This document shows positions 53,911 to 64,000 of a stretch of DNA of 64,000 bases, one piece after another. Both the position numbers and the translations under genes were made by a program. Within the stretch, counting starts at the first letter, position 1. Every line of letters starts with the position of its first letter. The notes beneath the pieces were generated by a model, which saw only the letters and a program-made list of their open reading frames with translations, did no database searches and had not been told where the DNA came from. Source of the stretch: Heterorhizobium halophytocola (lineage in GTDB: Bacteria; Pseudomonadota; Alphaproteobacteria; Rhizobiales; Rhizobiaceae); assembly GCF_017873095.1 (NCBI RefSeq), contig NZ_JAGGJU010000004.1, positions 186,001 through 250,000 of the forward strand. Direction: 5' to 3'.

Positions 53911-54477
53911 ATGACCAATACAGTCCTGAAGCCAGCTTGGGCGGGCGCGACGTTACGCTTGGATCCGGCACGCTTTCCCCAGCATGCCACTTACGCATTG
54001 CGCGATTCATCGCAAGATGTCACGATTACACTTGACGAACGTGGCGCAGTGCTTCGCAAGATGCTCCCCTCCAGTGGGCTGCCAATCTCGTTCGCACTGC
54101 CGGCGCGCGCCTTCCGTGGCGTTGCCGCGCGGGCGATCGACCACGGAGACGGCGAGGTAACGGTGACATTGGAATTGCATCACGACGACCCAGATTTGTG
54201 CATCCCGCTTCTGGTCGCCCACGACCTTTGCGATATCGCCGCCGACTGGCGCGGCTGGTCGGATGCGTTTCGCATTCCCATGCTGATGGTCGAGGCAGAC
54301 GGCGTCGCCCGGCCGCTGGAAGAGCATCTGGGTGTCGTGCGCACCCGCGAATTGCAGCCACGCCGCCGGCATTCCTACTTCGCCCAGCGCCGTCCGCGCT
54401 TCCTCGTGCGCCGCTCGACCGGCAAGCTCGGTGTCGCGATGAAGATCTCGGGCAAGGAAATCATCGCGCGCGGCTGA
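53911..54477 (+). CDS. DUF6101-like protein of unknown function
   Basis: 188-residue soluble protein. It starts with MTNTVLKPAWAGATLRLDPARFP and contains QDVTITLDERGAVLRKMLPSSGLP and a basic tail (RTRELQPRRRHSYFAQRRPRFLVRRSTGKL). The pattern matches the rhizobial DUF6101 family by recollection, which is only moderately certain. Neither signal nor membrane segment is present. GTTTGA lies before the ATG; a terminator follows. Confidence 0.75.
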   Translation: MTNTVLKPAWAGATLRLDPARFPQHATYALRDSSQDVTITLDERGAVLRKMLPSSGLPISFALPARAFRGVAARAIDHGDGEVTVTLELHHDDPDLCIPLLVAHDLCDIAADWRGWSDAFRIPMLMVEADGVARPLEEHLGVVRTRELQPRRRHSYFAQRRPRFLVRRSTGKLGVAMKISGKEIIARG

Positions 54478-54504
54478 CGGCGAAAGTCATTCGATGCGCT
54501 TAAC

Positions 54505-54540
54505 AAGGCCGCCGGGCAATCGCTGCCCAGGCGGCTTTTT
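54505..54540 (+). terminator. Intrinsic terminator after the DUF6101-like gene
   Basis: GCCGCC/GGCGGC (54508-54513 with 54530-54535) stacked on GGGCA/TGCCC (54514-54518 with 54524-54528), one bulged A, then TTTTT. It also lies 22 bp before the ubiA stop on the other strand. Confidence 0.85.
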
Positions 54541-54561
54541 CGTGTCATTCCGACACAGATG

Positions 54562-55515
54562 TCAAACCGCGATCAGCGCCGCAACCAGCCCCAGAAAGAT
54601 CACAGCACCGACCCGTGTGTTGAATTTGAACAGGGCCAGGCATTTGACCGGATCGTCGATATCGAGCGTCAGGATCTGCCAGGCCAGCAGCGCGCCGGCG
54701 ATGACGAGACCGGCATAGGCGAGGAGACCGGTGCCGGCCGCCACGAAGGCAAGCGCCAGCAGGACCAGCGCCAGCCCGTAGAGCCCGATCAGCCAGTTGC
54801 GGGTGTTTTCGCCGAACAGCCTTGCCGTCGAGCGAACCCCCATCAGCGCATCGTCCTCCTTGTCCTGGTGGGCGTAGATCGTGTCATAGCCGATCGTCCA
54901 CAGGATCGCCGCTGCGTAGATCAGCACCGAGGCGAGCGAGATATTTCCCTCCAGCGCCGACCAGCCCATCAATCCGCCCCAGGAAAAGGCAAGGCCGAGA
55001 AAGAATTGCGGCCAGTCGGTAAAACGCTTGGCAAAGGGATAGATCGCCACCAGCAGCAGCGAGGCGATGCCGAGCGCCACCGAGAACCAGTTGAGGCAGA
55101 AGAGGACCACGGCACCGGTCAAGGCCTGGAGCAGCATGAACAGCTTGGCCTGGCCGCGCGTGACCCGGCCGGACGGCAGCGGACGCGAGCGGGTGCGCTC
55201 GACACCCATGTCGATCTCCTGGTCGACCAGGTCGTTATAGGTGCAGCCGGCGCCGCGCATGGCGACCGATCCGACGAAGAACAGCACGAGATGGAAGATG
55301 AACAGGCCGGCATCGAGCCGCCCTTCCGCCGCCATGTGGTTGGCGGCAAGGCCCGACGACCAGAAGCAGGGCCACATCAGCAATTGCCAGCCGATCGGCC
55401 GATCCCAGCGGGCCAGTTGCGCATAGGGCCAGAGCCCGCGCGGAAGGATGCGATAGACGAAATTGTCCGATGGTGCGTCGGAGACGCGGTCTGTCAAATT
55501 GCCGGTATGTTCCAT
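54562..55515 (-). CDS. ubiA: 4-hydroxybenzoate polyprenyltransferase
   Basis: 317-residue membrane prenyltransferase of ubiquinone synthesis. The two Asp motifs are NDLVDQEID (94-102; Asn94, Asp95, Asp98, Asp102) and, in the second half, DTIYAHQDKEDD. About eight hydrophobic helices are seen. ATG 55515 starts MEHTGNLTDRVSDAP; the frame upstream to 55593 has no conserved sequence. The opening region RGLWPYAQLARWDRPIGWQLLMWPCFW is family-like. It is divergent-free: the neighbour at 55590 is on the same strand. Confidence 0.93.
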   Translation of the reverse strand: MEHTGNLTDRVSDAPSDNFVYRILPRGLWPYAQLARWDRPIGWQLLMWPCFWSSGLAANHMAAEGRLDAGLFIFHLVLFFVGSVAMRGAGCTYNDLVDQEIDMGVERTRSRPLPSGRVTRGQAKLFMLLQALTGAVVLFCLNWFSVALGIASLLLVAIYPFAKRFTDWPQFFLGLAFSWGGLMGWSALEGNISLASVLIYAAAILWTIGYDTIYAHQDKEDDALMGVRSTARLFGENTRNWLIGLYGLALVLLALAFVAAGTGLLAYAGLVIAGALLAWQILTLDIDDPVKCLALFKFNTRVGAVIFLGLVAALIAV

Positions 55516-55589
55516 GCCGGCATCTAAGGCTGGGCGCCGCAGACGGTCAAGCGAGACTGCAAACCGCTGACCGTCGCTGCGGCGGCATG

Positions 55590-56888
55590 TCACGCCATCG
55601 CGGCGACCTTTTCATCCTCTTCCCAATGCACCTCGGAGGACACGGGTTCCAGCGGACGGCGGCGGGCCTCCTTCTCCTTCAGTTCCTGCTCCCGGCGATA
55701 CATGTAGTCGCGATTGTCGGGCGTCGCATGCTGGCTCTTGGCCAGTTGGAACTGGAAGATCGAGAAATTCTCGTGGGTGAAGGCCATCTCCGACCCGGCG
55801 AGATAGAATTCCCACATGCGGAAGAAGGCTTCGTCGTAGAGCGCTATCGCATCGGCCTTGCGGGCGACGAAGCGCTCGCGCCAGGCCCGCAGGGTGTGGG
55901 CATAGTGCATCGGCATGATTTCGAGGTCACGCACGATGAGGCCGGACTTCTCGATTGCTGGCGCCACCTCGGCGAGTGAGGGAATATAGCCGCCCGGGAA
56001 GATGTATTTCTCGAAGAACGGATTGTTGATCACAGCCGGATAGGGCTGGCCGATGAAATGCAGCAGCATGACGCCGTCGTCCTTCATCAGCTCGAACATC
56101 TTCTTGAAGAAATTCAGATAGTTCTTCTTGCCGACATGCTCGAACATGCCGACCGAGACGATCCGGTCGAAGGGCTCGGCCTGCATGGTGCGATAGTCCT
56201 GCAGGTTGAAGCGGACATTGCCGGAGAGGCCCCGCCTGTCGGCCCGGTCGCGCGACACGGCCAGCTGCTCAGTCGACAGCGTGATGCCGGTCATGTCCAT
56301 CTCGCCCATTTCGGCCAGATACATCGCCATGCCGCCCCAGCCTGAGCCGATCTCGACACCGCGCTGGCCGGGCTCGAGCAGAAGCTTTGCCGCGATGTGC
56401 CGCTTCTTGGCGAGCTGGGCCTCCTCGAGCGTTATGCCCGGCGGGTTGAAATAGGCGCAGGAATATTGCCAGTCCTCGTCGAGGAAGAGATCATAGAGCT
56501 TGGCCGACAGATCGTAATGATGGGCGATGTTGCGGCGGTTGTGATTGACGGGACTCAAGGATTCCAGCTTTGTTAGCGCTATCCTGGCAATCCCGCGCCA
56601 GATCATTCCGAAGGTCAGGTCCTCCGCCAGGGTGTTGGATTTGATCAGCGCCAGAAGCTCGTAAATATCGCCGGCCGTCACCTGCATGCGGCCCTGCATA
56701 TAGAGTTCGCCGAGTTTCAGCTGCGGATCGTTGTAGAGGTCCTGCTCCGCCTTTTCATCGGTGAGCAGGAGGCTGACTTTTTCGCCGGATCCATCCCCGA
56801 AAGTCTCGACCCGCCCGTCGGCGTAGGTCACTTCAAGACATCCCTTGCGAATGATTTTGGTCAGCAGATCACTAAGTGCCGAGGTCAT
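55590..56888 (-). CDS. cfa: Cyclopropane-fatty-acyl-phospholipid synthase
   Basis: 432-residue SAM-dependent enzyme adding a methylene group to unsaturated membrane lipids, for acid and stress tolerance. The SAM site is VEIGSGWGGMAMYLAEM (178-194), followed by MFEHVGKKNYLNFFKKM and the FIFPGGYIPSL-type segment. HYDLSAKLYDLFLD is a family hallmark. ATG 56888 is preferred over ATG 56900 because MTSALSDL fits and GGGGCG lies before it. An operator-like sequence is at 56905-56920. The gene ends 75 bp upstream of the ubiA start. Confidence 0.95.
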   Translation of the reverse strand: MTSALSDLLTKIIRKGCLEVTYADGRVETFGDGSGEKVSLLLTDEKAEQDLYNDPQLKLGELYMQGRMQVTAGDIYELLALIKSNTLAEDLTFGMIWRGIARIALTKLESLSPVNHNRRNIAHHYDLSAKLYDLFLDEDWQYSCAYFNPPGITLEEAQLAKKRHIAAKLLLEPGQRGVEIGSGWGGMAMYLAEMGEMDMTGITLSTEQLAVSRDRADRRGLSGNVRFNLQDYRTMQAEPFDRIVSVGMFEHVGKKNYLNFFKKMFELMKDDGVMLLHFIGQPYPAVINNPFFEKYIFPGGYIPSLAEVAPAIEKSGLIVRDLEIMPMHYAHTLRAWRERFVARKADAIALYDEAFFRMWEFYLAGSEMAFTHENFSIFQFQLAKSQHATPDNRDYMYRREQELKEKEARRRPLEPVSSEVHWEEDEKVAAMA

Positions 56889-56904
56889 GATACGCCCCAT
56901 AATG

Positions 56905-56920
56905 TAACCGTTTACGTCAA
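56905..56920 (-). promoter_or_regulatory. ACGT-type sequence upstream of cfa
   Basis: On the minus strand it reads TTGACGTAAACGGTTA. The left half TTGACGT-ww-ACG is the same as at the acyl-CoA dehydrogenase site (41216-41231); the right half is weaker. It lies 17 bp upstream of the ATG. Confidence 0.4.
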
Positions 56921-57044
56921 TGCCACTGACATTAACGCCTCAAACGATCCGGAAACAAGCACCAGATTGTTATAACAGCTTCATATATTTTGAACTTAGG
57001 GGGGTAAGGGCGCCCTGACGAAGCGCGCTGACGGGCCTGCCTCG

Positions 57045-59357
57045 TTATTTCTTGCGCATCGCCTCCGCCAGAGCCGCGCCCAATCCCCCCATCGAAGTCT
57101 GCGACGGACGCTCGGTATTGGCACGCGCCTTGTCGCGCGAATTGTTGCCGGGACCACGGCTCTCGCGCATCGACGGCGGCGGTGCCTCGCCACCATCCTT
57201 GCGCATCGACAGTGCGATGCGCTTGCGCTTCACGTCGACCTCGACGACACGGACCTTCACCACGTCACCGGCCTTGACCACCTCGTGCGGATCCTTGACG
57301 AAACGGTCGGCCAGCTGGGACACGTGAACCAGCCCGTCCTGGTGAACCCCTATATCGACAAAGGCGCCGAAGGCCGCGACATTGGTGACGGTCCCTTCCA
57401 GCTGCATGCCGGGCTTCAAATCGGTGATCTCGTCGATACCCTCCGCAAAGGTCGCGGTCTTGAAGCTCGGGCGCGGGTCGCGGCCGGGCTTGTCGAGTTC
57501 GGCGATGATGTCCCTGACCGTCGGCAGGCCGAACTTGTCGTCGATGAACTGGCGCGGATCGACCTGCTTCAGCGTCGCACTGTCGCCCATCAGCGAGCGC
57601 AGGTCACGGCCGCAGGCTGCAACGATCTTCTTGGCGACACCATAGGCTTCCGGGTGGACGGAGGATGCATCCAGCGGCTCCTTGCCGTTCGGGATGCGCA
57701 GGAAGCCGGCGCATTGTTCGAAGGTTCGGGCACCGAGCCGCGGCACCGACATCAGGTCCTTGCGGCTTGAAAACGCACCCGACTGGTCGCGGTGGGTGAC
57801 GATCGCCTCGGCAATCGCGTTCGACAGGCCGGAAACGCGCGCCAGAAGCGGCACGGAGGCGGTGTTCAGGTCGACGCCGACGGCATTCACGGCGTCCTCG
57901 ACCACGGCGTCGAGCGAGCGGCCGAGCTTGCCCTGGTCGACATCGTGCTGGTATTGGCCGACGCCGATCGATTTCGGCTCGATCTTGACGAGTTCGGCCA
58001 GAGGGTCCTGCAGCCGGCGGGCAATCGAGACGGCGCCGCGCAGCGACACATCGAGGCCCGGGAACTCCTTGGCCGCAAGCGCCGAGGCGGAATAGACCGA
58101 GGCGCCCGCCTCCGAGACGATCACCTTGGTCGGCTTGGGCGCCGGCAGTGCTGCCAGCATGTCGGCGACCAGCTTTTCCGTCTCGCGGCTGCCGGTGCCA
58201 TTGCCGATCGCGATCAGTTCGACATTGTGCTTGCGGATCAGCGCGGCGAGTTCGGCCTGCGTGCCGCGCACATCATTCCTCGGCGGGAACGGGTAGACCG
58301 TCGTGGTGTCGAGCACCTTGCCGGTGCCGTCGATGACTGCAACCTTGACGCCGGTGCGGATGCCCGGATCGAGCCCCATGGTGGCGCGCGAGCCGGCGGG
58401 GGCTGCCAGCAGCAGGTCCTTCAGGTTGCGGGCAAAGACGTGGATCGCCTCTTCTTCCGCCCGTTCGCGCAGTTCGCGCATCAGGTCGAGCGACAGCGAC
58501 ATCGACAGCTTCACCCGCCAGGTCCAGCCTGCCACATCCATCAACCACTTGTCGGCCGGGCCGCGATCGCGGATGTCGTAGGCAGCCGCAATGGTGCGCT
58601 GGGCCGGCTTGATCGGCGCCGTCTCGTCCTTGTCCATCTCTATGGCGAGGGTCAGCATTTCCTCGTTCCAGCCGCGCAGCATGGCAAGCGCCCGGTGGCC
58701 CGGAACATTCGACCAGCGTTCGGAATGGTCGAAATAGTCGGCGAACTTTTCGCCGGCATCCTGCTTGCCGTCGACCACCTTGGCATAGACGAAGGCGCGG
58801 GTGCGCATGTCGTTGCGCAACCGACCGAGGAGGTCGGCGTTTTCGGTGATCTGCTCGGCGACGATGTCGCGCGCGCCCTCGAGCGCCGCCTTCACATCGG
58901 CGACCTCTTCCGTCAGATAAGCCTCGGCAAGCCTTGCCGGATCGCAGGCGCGGTCGGACAGGATCGCGTCCGCCAGAGGCGCAAGCCCCCGCTCACGGGC
59001 GATCTCCGCCTTGGTGCGGCGCTTGGGCTTGTAGGGCAGATAGAGATCCTCGAGCTCCGCCTTGGTGGTGGCCGAGCCGATCTTGACCGCCAACTCGTCG
59101 GTCATCTTGTCCTGGCCGGTGATGCTGTCGAAGATCGTCTTGCGGCGCGCATTGAGCTCACGCAGATAGGTCAGCCGCTCGGCCAGCTCGCGCAGCTGGG
59201 TGTCGTCCAGACCGCCGGTCACCTCCTTGCGGTAGCGCGCGATGAACGGCACCGTCGCTCCCTCGTCCAAAAGACCGATCGCCGCCACCACCTGGTCGGG
59301 CCTGGCCTTGATCTCGCCGGCAATCGTCGCAGAGAGGGTCTTCAAATCTTCGGCCAT
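57045..59357 (-). CDS. tex: Tex-like S1 RNA-binding protein
   Basis: 770-residue Tex-family protein, which influences transcription and RNA processing. It begins [52 protein letters not shown], then [17 protein letters not shown]. Central YqgF-like and helix-hairpin-helix domains ([27 protein letters not shown]) follow and an S1 domain at about 648-720 ([32 protein letters not shown]). The C-terminus is a low-complexity basic tail. ATG 59357 was chosen as the conserved start; the frame is open to 59522. Confidence 0.94.
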   Translation of the reverse strand: MAEDLKTLSATIAGEIKARPDQVVAAIGLLDEGATVPFIARYRKEVTGGLDDTQLRELAERLTYLRELNARRKTIFDSITGQDKMTDELAVKIGSATTKAELEDLYLPYKPKRRTKAEIARERGLAPLADAILSDRACDPARLAEAYLTEEVADVKAALEGARDIVAEQITENADLLGRLRNDMRTRAFVYAKVVDGKQDAGEKFADYFDHSERWSNVPGHRALAMLRGWNEEMLTLAIEMDKDETAPIKPAQRTIAAAYDIRDRGPADKWLMDVAGWTWRVKLSMSLSLDLMRELRERAEEEAIHVFARNLKDLLLAAPAGSRATMGLDPGIRTGVKVAVIDGTGKVLDTTTVYPFPPRNDVRGTQAELAALIRKHNVELIAIGNGTGSRETEKLVADMLAALPAPKPTKVIVSEAGASVYSASALAAKEFPGLDVSLRGAVSIARRLQDPLAELVKIEPKSIGVGQYQHDVDQGKLGRSLDAVVEDAVNAVGVDLNTASVPLLARVSGLSNAIAEAIVTHRDQSGAFSSRKDLMSVPRLGARTFEQCAGFLRIPNGKEPLDASSVHPEAYGVAKKIVAACGRDLRSLMGDSATLKQVDPRQFIDDKFGLPTVRDIIAELDKPGRDPRPSFKTATFAEGIDEITDLKPGMQLEGTVTNVAAFGAFVDIGVHQDGLVHVSQLADRFVKDPHEVVKAGDVVKVRVVEVDVKRKRIALSMRKDGGEAPPPSMRESRGPGNNSRDKARANTERPSQTSMGGLGAALAEAMRKK

Positions 59358-59545
59358 GGGCGGTCGCACTTCCTTTACTTGTCTTGGCGGCGAATTTAGC
59401 CACCGAACAAGGCAAGGCAACGGCGAAGGTGGCCGGACCCACAGGAAAGCATGGCTGCAAACGGTCCCTTCGGCCTTGACCTTTCGCCTGCGGCCCCTTA
59501 ACCGCCGGACGGACCAAGACACTCAAAGACTGGCGGAGACTGGCG

Positions 59546-60817
<1,272 letters not shown>

Positions 60818-60931
60818 GGCCTGTCTGGCTGCCCAAAAATCGTCAGGTCGATAAAATTCTAGCATTCCCGTCGAGGGCATGGAAACAAAGCCGCGCTATG
60901 GTTTCTCCCAAGAACAAGGGAGTCTGTGTAG

Positions 60932-61405
60932 ATGCGTGGGATATTGCTGACCGTTTCACTTCTGGCGATCGCCGGCCAGAGCCATGCCGGATCGATCGAG
61001 TATCTGACGGCAAGAGACGCCCGCGGCGACAGCGTGATGTCGATCAGCTGCGCCCATTGCCCGGCACCGAAGCCGGCCGAGGCGACGGCAAATGACGTCC
61101 CGTCGCTCGCGATCGGCACGCAGAAGATCACCGTCAGCGACATCGGCGGCGTGCGCAAGGTGATGCGTACCGAAGCCTGGATGGGCGGTTCGCCCGTCAC
61201 CTTCGTCAGCACCTCGCCTGTCTGGGCGGCAGACGCCAACGGCACCGAACTTGCAATCGCACCCTATGTGGACACCGCAGCGACCACGGCCGCCGTCGAG
61301 CCGGCAAAGACCGGCCCCTCGACCACGGATACGGCCGGGGCGGAGCCGCTGTCGCCGTCCGCCGCTGACGACGAGAACCTGCGGCTGAAGCCGAAAGGCG
61401 CCTGA
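60932..61405 (+). CDS. Small secreted protein, possibly HPE1-like
   Basis: 157-residue exported protein with signal peptide MRGILLTVSLLAIAGQSHA, cut before GSIEYLTARDARGDS. A CxxC pair (SISCAHCPAP) lies near residue 40. The middle contains GTQKITVSDIGGVRKVMRTEAWMGGSPVTFVS, similar by recollection to the plant virulence effector HPE1-like domain annotated in rhizobia; this is a weak assignment. The C-terminal third is Ala/Thr/Pro-rich. AAGGGA precedes the ATG. The terminator at 61481 follows. Confidence 0.7.
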   Translation: MRGILLTVSLLAIAGQSHAGSIEYLTARDARGDSVMSISCAHCPAPKPAEATANDVPSLAIGTQKITVSDIGGVRKVMRTEAWMGGSPVTFVSTSPVWAADANGTELAIAPYVDTAATTAAVEPAKTGPSTTDTAGAEPLSPSAADDENLRLKPKGA

Positions 61406-61480
61406 CGCGCGTCCCCTTCCCTGCCCCGCTCCGTCGAACGATCCAGACGGGCCGGGCCCGTTGCGCAGAAGCAACGGCCA

Positions 61481-61510
61481 GCGCCCTGGCATCCACGCCA
61501 GGGCGCTTTT
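61481..61510 (+). terminator. Intrinsic terminator
   Basis: GCGCCCTGGC (61481-61490) and GCCAGGGCGC (61497-61506) form a perfect 10 bp stem followed by TTTT, 75 bp after the stop of the secreted protein gene. Confidence 0.85.
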
Positions 61511-61689
61511 GCGTTCCGGCGAACAATTCGCATTTTCCTTAATTAGCGTAATTTTAATCATACCCCTCCATTTCTAGAGATGAAGCGATAGTGCTCCGGT
61601 AGGTCACGATCATCCGGCACGGTATGTCGCCAGAGGTTCGGTCCACGCCACCGGTAATTGTCGAGACAATCCTCTCCGGGGTCAGATCC

Positions 61690-63531
61690 ATGAAGAACAT
61701 CAGAATATCGACGCAGCTCTTCCTTCTCGTCGGCACCATCATCGCGCTTTTCGCCGCCATGACCTATGTCCAGGTGCGTGAGTCCACAGCATCGATCTAC
61801 AAAGAACGGTACGAAATGCTGCGCACGCAGGTGGAGACGGCGATTTCGGTTCTGTCGGACTACGACGCCCGCGCCAAGGCCGGCGAGTTCAGCCTGGAAG
61901 AGGCCAAGAAGCGCGGCTACGAGATGATGAACAAGATGAAGTTCGAGCCTGACGGCTACTTCTTCGGCTATGACTACGACGTCAAGATGGCCTTCCATCC
62001 CAATGCCAAGCTGATCGGCCAGAGCGGCAAGGGCAAGACCGATGCAAATGGCTATGCCTATCGTGACGCGCTGGTGCAGCTTGGCCGTGCCGGCGGCGGT
62101 TCGACCGAGTTCATAGGTCCCAAGCCCGGCCATGATCCCAACGACTACAGCTTTCCCAAGGCGGCCTATGCCAAGGCTTTCGAACCCTGGCAGATCGTCG
62201 TGGTCACCGGCCTCTATACCGATGACCTGAAGGCCGACATCTGGGCTGCGACGCTGCGCACGATCGGCACGGCCCTTGTCATCGTCCTGTTTGCCGTGGG
62301 CGCGGCCCTGCTTGTCATTCGCGGTATCACCAGGCCGCTGAAGAACATCCACAAGGCCCTCGAAGCCGTCGCCGACGAAGATGTCGACATGGCCATTCCG
62401 CATACCGACATGGGCAATGAAGTCGGCATGATGGCCAAGGCGACGATGGCGCTGCAGCAGAAGGTGCGCGAGCGCCACGCCATGGCCGATCGCCAGAAGG
62501 ACCAGCAGAAGCAGATCGACAACGAGCGCCAGCAGAATGTCGACATGCAGCGCGCGGAAGCAGAAACCCAGGCGCATGTGGTCTCCACCATCGGCAATGC
62601 GCTGGTGGAACTGGCCAAGGGCGACCTGACGGTACGCTGCGCCGATCTCGGCCCGAAATATGCCGGCCTGCGCCAGAATTTCGACGAGGCCATGGAGCGC
62701 CTGGAACAGGCCATGGGCCGGGTTCGCCTGAAGGGCAACGATATCGGCACGAGCAAGGAAGAAATCCGCCGCGCCTCGAACGAACTGGCCCAGCGCACCG
62801 AGCGCCAGGCTGCCAACCTGGAAGAGACATCCGCCGCTCTCGACGAGCTGTCGGTGGCCGTGCGCCAGACGGCGGAAGGCGCCCGGGAAGCCGCAAGCCG
62901 GGTCACCTCCGTGCGCAGCGAAGCCCAGAAGAGCGACAGCATCGTCGCCCAGGCGATCCTCGCCATGACCGGGATCGAGCAATCCTCCAGCGACATCACC
63001 AAGATCATCAGCGTGATCGACGAAATCGCCTTCCAGACCAATCTTCTGGCGCTCAATGCCGGCGTCGAGGCGGCCCGCGCCGGGGAAAGCGGCAAGGGCT
63101 TTGCCGTCGTTGCCCAGGAAGTGCGCGAACTTGCCCAGCGCTCGGGCAATGCGGCCAAGGAGATCCGCGAAAAGATCTCCCAGTCGTCGGCACAGGTGGA
63201 TTCCGGCGTTCACATGGTGACCGAGGCCGGCGAGGCACTGAAGCGCATCTCCAACCAGATCGACAGCGCCAATTCGGTCGTGTCGCAAATCGCCCACCGG
63301 GCCGAGGAACAGGACACGACGCTGCGCTCGATCACCACATCGATCAACCAGCTGGACACCGCCACGCAGCAGAACGCCGCGATGGCCGAAGAGACGACCG
63401 CTTCGGCGGAAGTGCTGGCCAACGACACCGGCGACCTGCTGGACCTGATCCAGACCTTCAAGGTGAATACCGCCAAGGCCAGAAGCCCGATGGCCGGTTA
63501 TCGGGCCGACCCGATGCGCAAGGCTGGCTGA
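61690..63531 (+). CDS. Methyl-accepting chemotaxis protein with Cache-like sensor
   Basis: 613-residue chemoreceptor. Helix 1 is about 8-27 ([21 protein letters not shown]), followed by a single Cache-type sensor ([41 protein letters not shown] is the family strand), helix 2 at about 194-213, HAMP, then the signalling tip [23 protein letters not shown]. The C-terminus is [10 protein letters not shown] with no WxxF tail, unlike the two MCPs near 30-35 kb. ATG 61690 opens [11 protein letters not shown], identical in style to the paralogue at 63833. Confidence 0.94.
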   Translation: MKNIRISTQLFLLVGTIIALFAAMTYVQVRESTASIYKERYEMLRTQVETAISVLSDYDARAKAGEFSLEEAKKRGYEMMNKMKFEPDGYFFGYDYDVKMAFHPNAKLIGQSGKGKTDANGYAYRDALVQLGRAGGGSTEFIGPKPGHDPNDYSFPKAAYAKAFEPWQIVVVTGLYTDDLKADIWAATLRTIGTALVIVLFAVGAALLVIRGITRPLKNIHKALEAVADEDVDMAIPHTDMGNEVGMMAKATMALQQKVRERHAMADRQKDQQKQIDNERQQNVDMQRAEAETQAHVVSTIGNALVELAKGDLTVRCADLGPKYAGLRQNFDEAMERLEQAMGRVRLKGNDIGTSKEEIRRASNELAQRTERQAANLEETSAALDELSVAVRQTAEGAREAASRVTSVRSEAQKSDSIVAQAILAMTGIEQSSSDITKIISVIDEIAFQTNLLALNAGVEAARAGESGKGFAVVAQEVRELAQRSGNAAKEIREKISQSSAQVDSGVHMVTEAGEALKRISNQIDSANSVVSQIAHRAEEQDTTLRSITTSINQLDTATQQNAAMAEETTASAEVLANDTGDLLDLIQTFKVNTAKARSPMAGYRADPMRKAG

Positions 63532-63832
63532 TCAGCACCGACATCTGCCGAAACGACAATGGCCGCCGCGGTTTCCGCGGCGGCCATTGTCGTTTGGCGT
63601 GTTGCGCCTCGGCAGCGTCGTGCATCAAGGTCCGCCGAAGGCATCAATAGTTACCTTATTGTATGCAATATTATCAATTTGTTCGTCATTGATACGTACC
63701 GTTTGCAATATTCTGAGGATCGCTGAGGGCAATGAGCAGCCGGAGGCCCCACGCATGTCATGGAACTGCGCCCGATGATCGGCCGCATCTCCCTCCTCCG
63801 GACCCTTTCGTTTTGCCACCGAGGCCTCCACG
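63532..63832. other. 301 bp intergenic region between two MCP genes
   Basis: It starts with the 20 bp hairpin at 63551-63595. The rest is AT-rich from 63640 to 63720 and contains two copies of TGCAATATT (63664-63672 and 63704-63712, 40 bp apart) flanking an ATCAAT/ATTGAT inverted repeat (63673-63678 and 63688-63693). No further gene is seen; this is probably the promoter of the next MCP. Confidence 0.55.
63551..63595 (+). terminator. Long hairpin terminator of the MCP gene
   Basis: A perfect 20 bp stem (63551-63570 with 63576-63595) with a 5-base loop lies 20 bp after the MCP stop. There is no long T-run on the plus side (CGTTTGG), so it may act in part by RNA stabilisation. Confidence 0.75.
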
Positions 63833-64000
63833 ATGAAAAATTTGAAGATTTCCCGCCAGCTGTTCATGCTGGTGACCGGGCTGGTGATCGCCGCTGCGGG
63901 CATCATCTATTACCAGATCCACGTTTCCACCAATGCGATCTATGCCGAGCGCTATGCCATGCTGCGACAGCAGGTCGAGGCGGCCACCTCCATCATGCAG
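63833..64000 (+). CDS. Methyl-accepting chemotaxis protein, N-terminus only (cut by window end)
   Basis: 56 codons are visible. The start MKNLKISRQLFMLVTGLVIAA is an N-terminal membrane helix followed by the segment HVSTNAIYAERYAMLRQQVEAATSIMQ. It is clearly a paralogue of the MCP at 61690 ([11 protein letters not shown]..., [16 protein letters not shown]), so the pair is a tandem duplication or ancient gene pair. The rest lies beyond position 64000. Confidence 0.9.
   Translation, partial: MKNLKISRQLFMLVTGLVIAAAGIIYYQIHVSTNAIYAERYAMLRQQVEAATSIMQ

Noticed and set aside
57792..59399. 535-codon plus-strand frame
   Set aside because: Antisense to tex, which has clear domain motifs.

Overview
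This 64 kb window looks like chromosomal DNA of an alphaproteobacterium of the order Hyphomicrobiales, probably close to Rhizobiaceae. This is inferred from content, not from a database search. The GC content is high and genes are densely packed. Rhizobial markers include a BA14K-type small exported protein, bioMNY, a DUF1217 protein of the kind found with rhizobial flagellar genes, several methyl-accepting chemotaxis proteins (MCPs), and the orders pdxH / DnaJ-like / fabI / phosphoglycerate mutase / aroC / ribB and HDAC-like / xseB / dxs / tlyA / RNA methyltransferase. No rRNA, tRNA, CRISPR array, transposase, integrase or prophage gene was seen. Almost everything reads as core chromosome with small accessory insertions.

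Layout. 1-11 kb: cofactor and lipid metabolism (pdxH, fabI, aroC, ribB), a DnaJ-family co-chaperone, a PAS-GGDEF-EAL cyclic-di-GMP protein and a DUF1232 membrane protein. 11-14.4 kb: a class I glutamine-amidotransferase-like hydrolase, a RES/Xre toxin-antitoxin pair and a YcaQ-type DNA glycosylase homologue. 14.5-16.4 kb: bioMNY biotin uptake. 16.4-21.5 kb: an exported unknown protein and a complete pqqABCDE operon for pyrroloquinoline quinone. 21.5-29.7 kb: a thioesterase, a histone-deacetylase-like amidohydrolase with xseB, a marR-emrA-emrB efflux operon with a clear palindromic operator, pirin and dxs. 29.7-38 kb: two MCPs, small DUF proteins, a DUF4424 exported protein, tlyA and an Fe-S RNA m5U methyltransferase. 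38-44 kb: an acyl-CoA dehydrogenase / enoyl-CoA isomerase-like operon, BA14K, an unrecognised protein and a degenerate GGDEF protein. 44-50.7 kb: a TsaC/Sua5 protein, a VAO-family flavoprotein, a single-domain ModE-like regulator, two unrecognised genes (one cysteine-rich) and modABC behind a textbook ModE box. 50.7-60.8 kb: a 968-residue DUF1217 repeat protein, DUF6101, ubiA, a cyclopropane-fatty-acid synthase, tex and purD. 60.8-64 kb: a small secreted protein and two tandem paralogous MCPs, the second cut by the window end.

How genes work together. pqqA encodes the 31-residue precursor, pqqD/E/B/C the maturation machinery, all overlapping or closely spaced after a hairpin that probably sets the pqqA:pqqB ratio. 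ModE-like protein, Mo box and modABC form one molybdate-responsive unit, and the two unknown genes between regulator and transporter are the best candidates for something undescribed. MarR, its operator and emrAB form a self-contained drug-responsive efflux switch. Two lipid-related genes (acyl-CoA dehydrogenase, cyclopropane synthase) share an ACGT-type operator-like sequence, which hints at one fatty-acid/branched-chain regulator.
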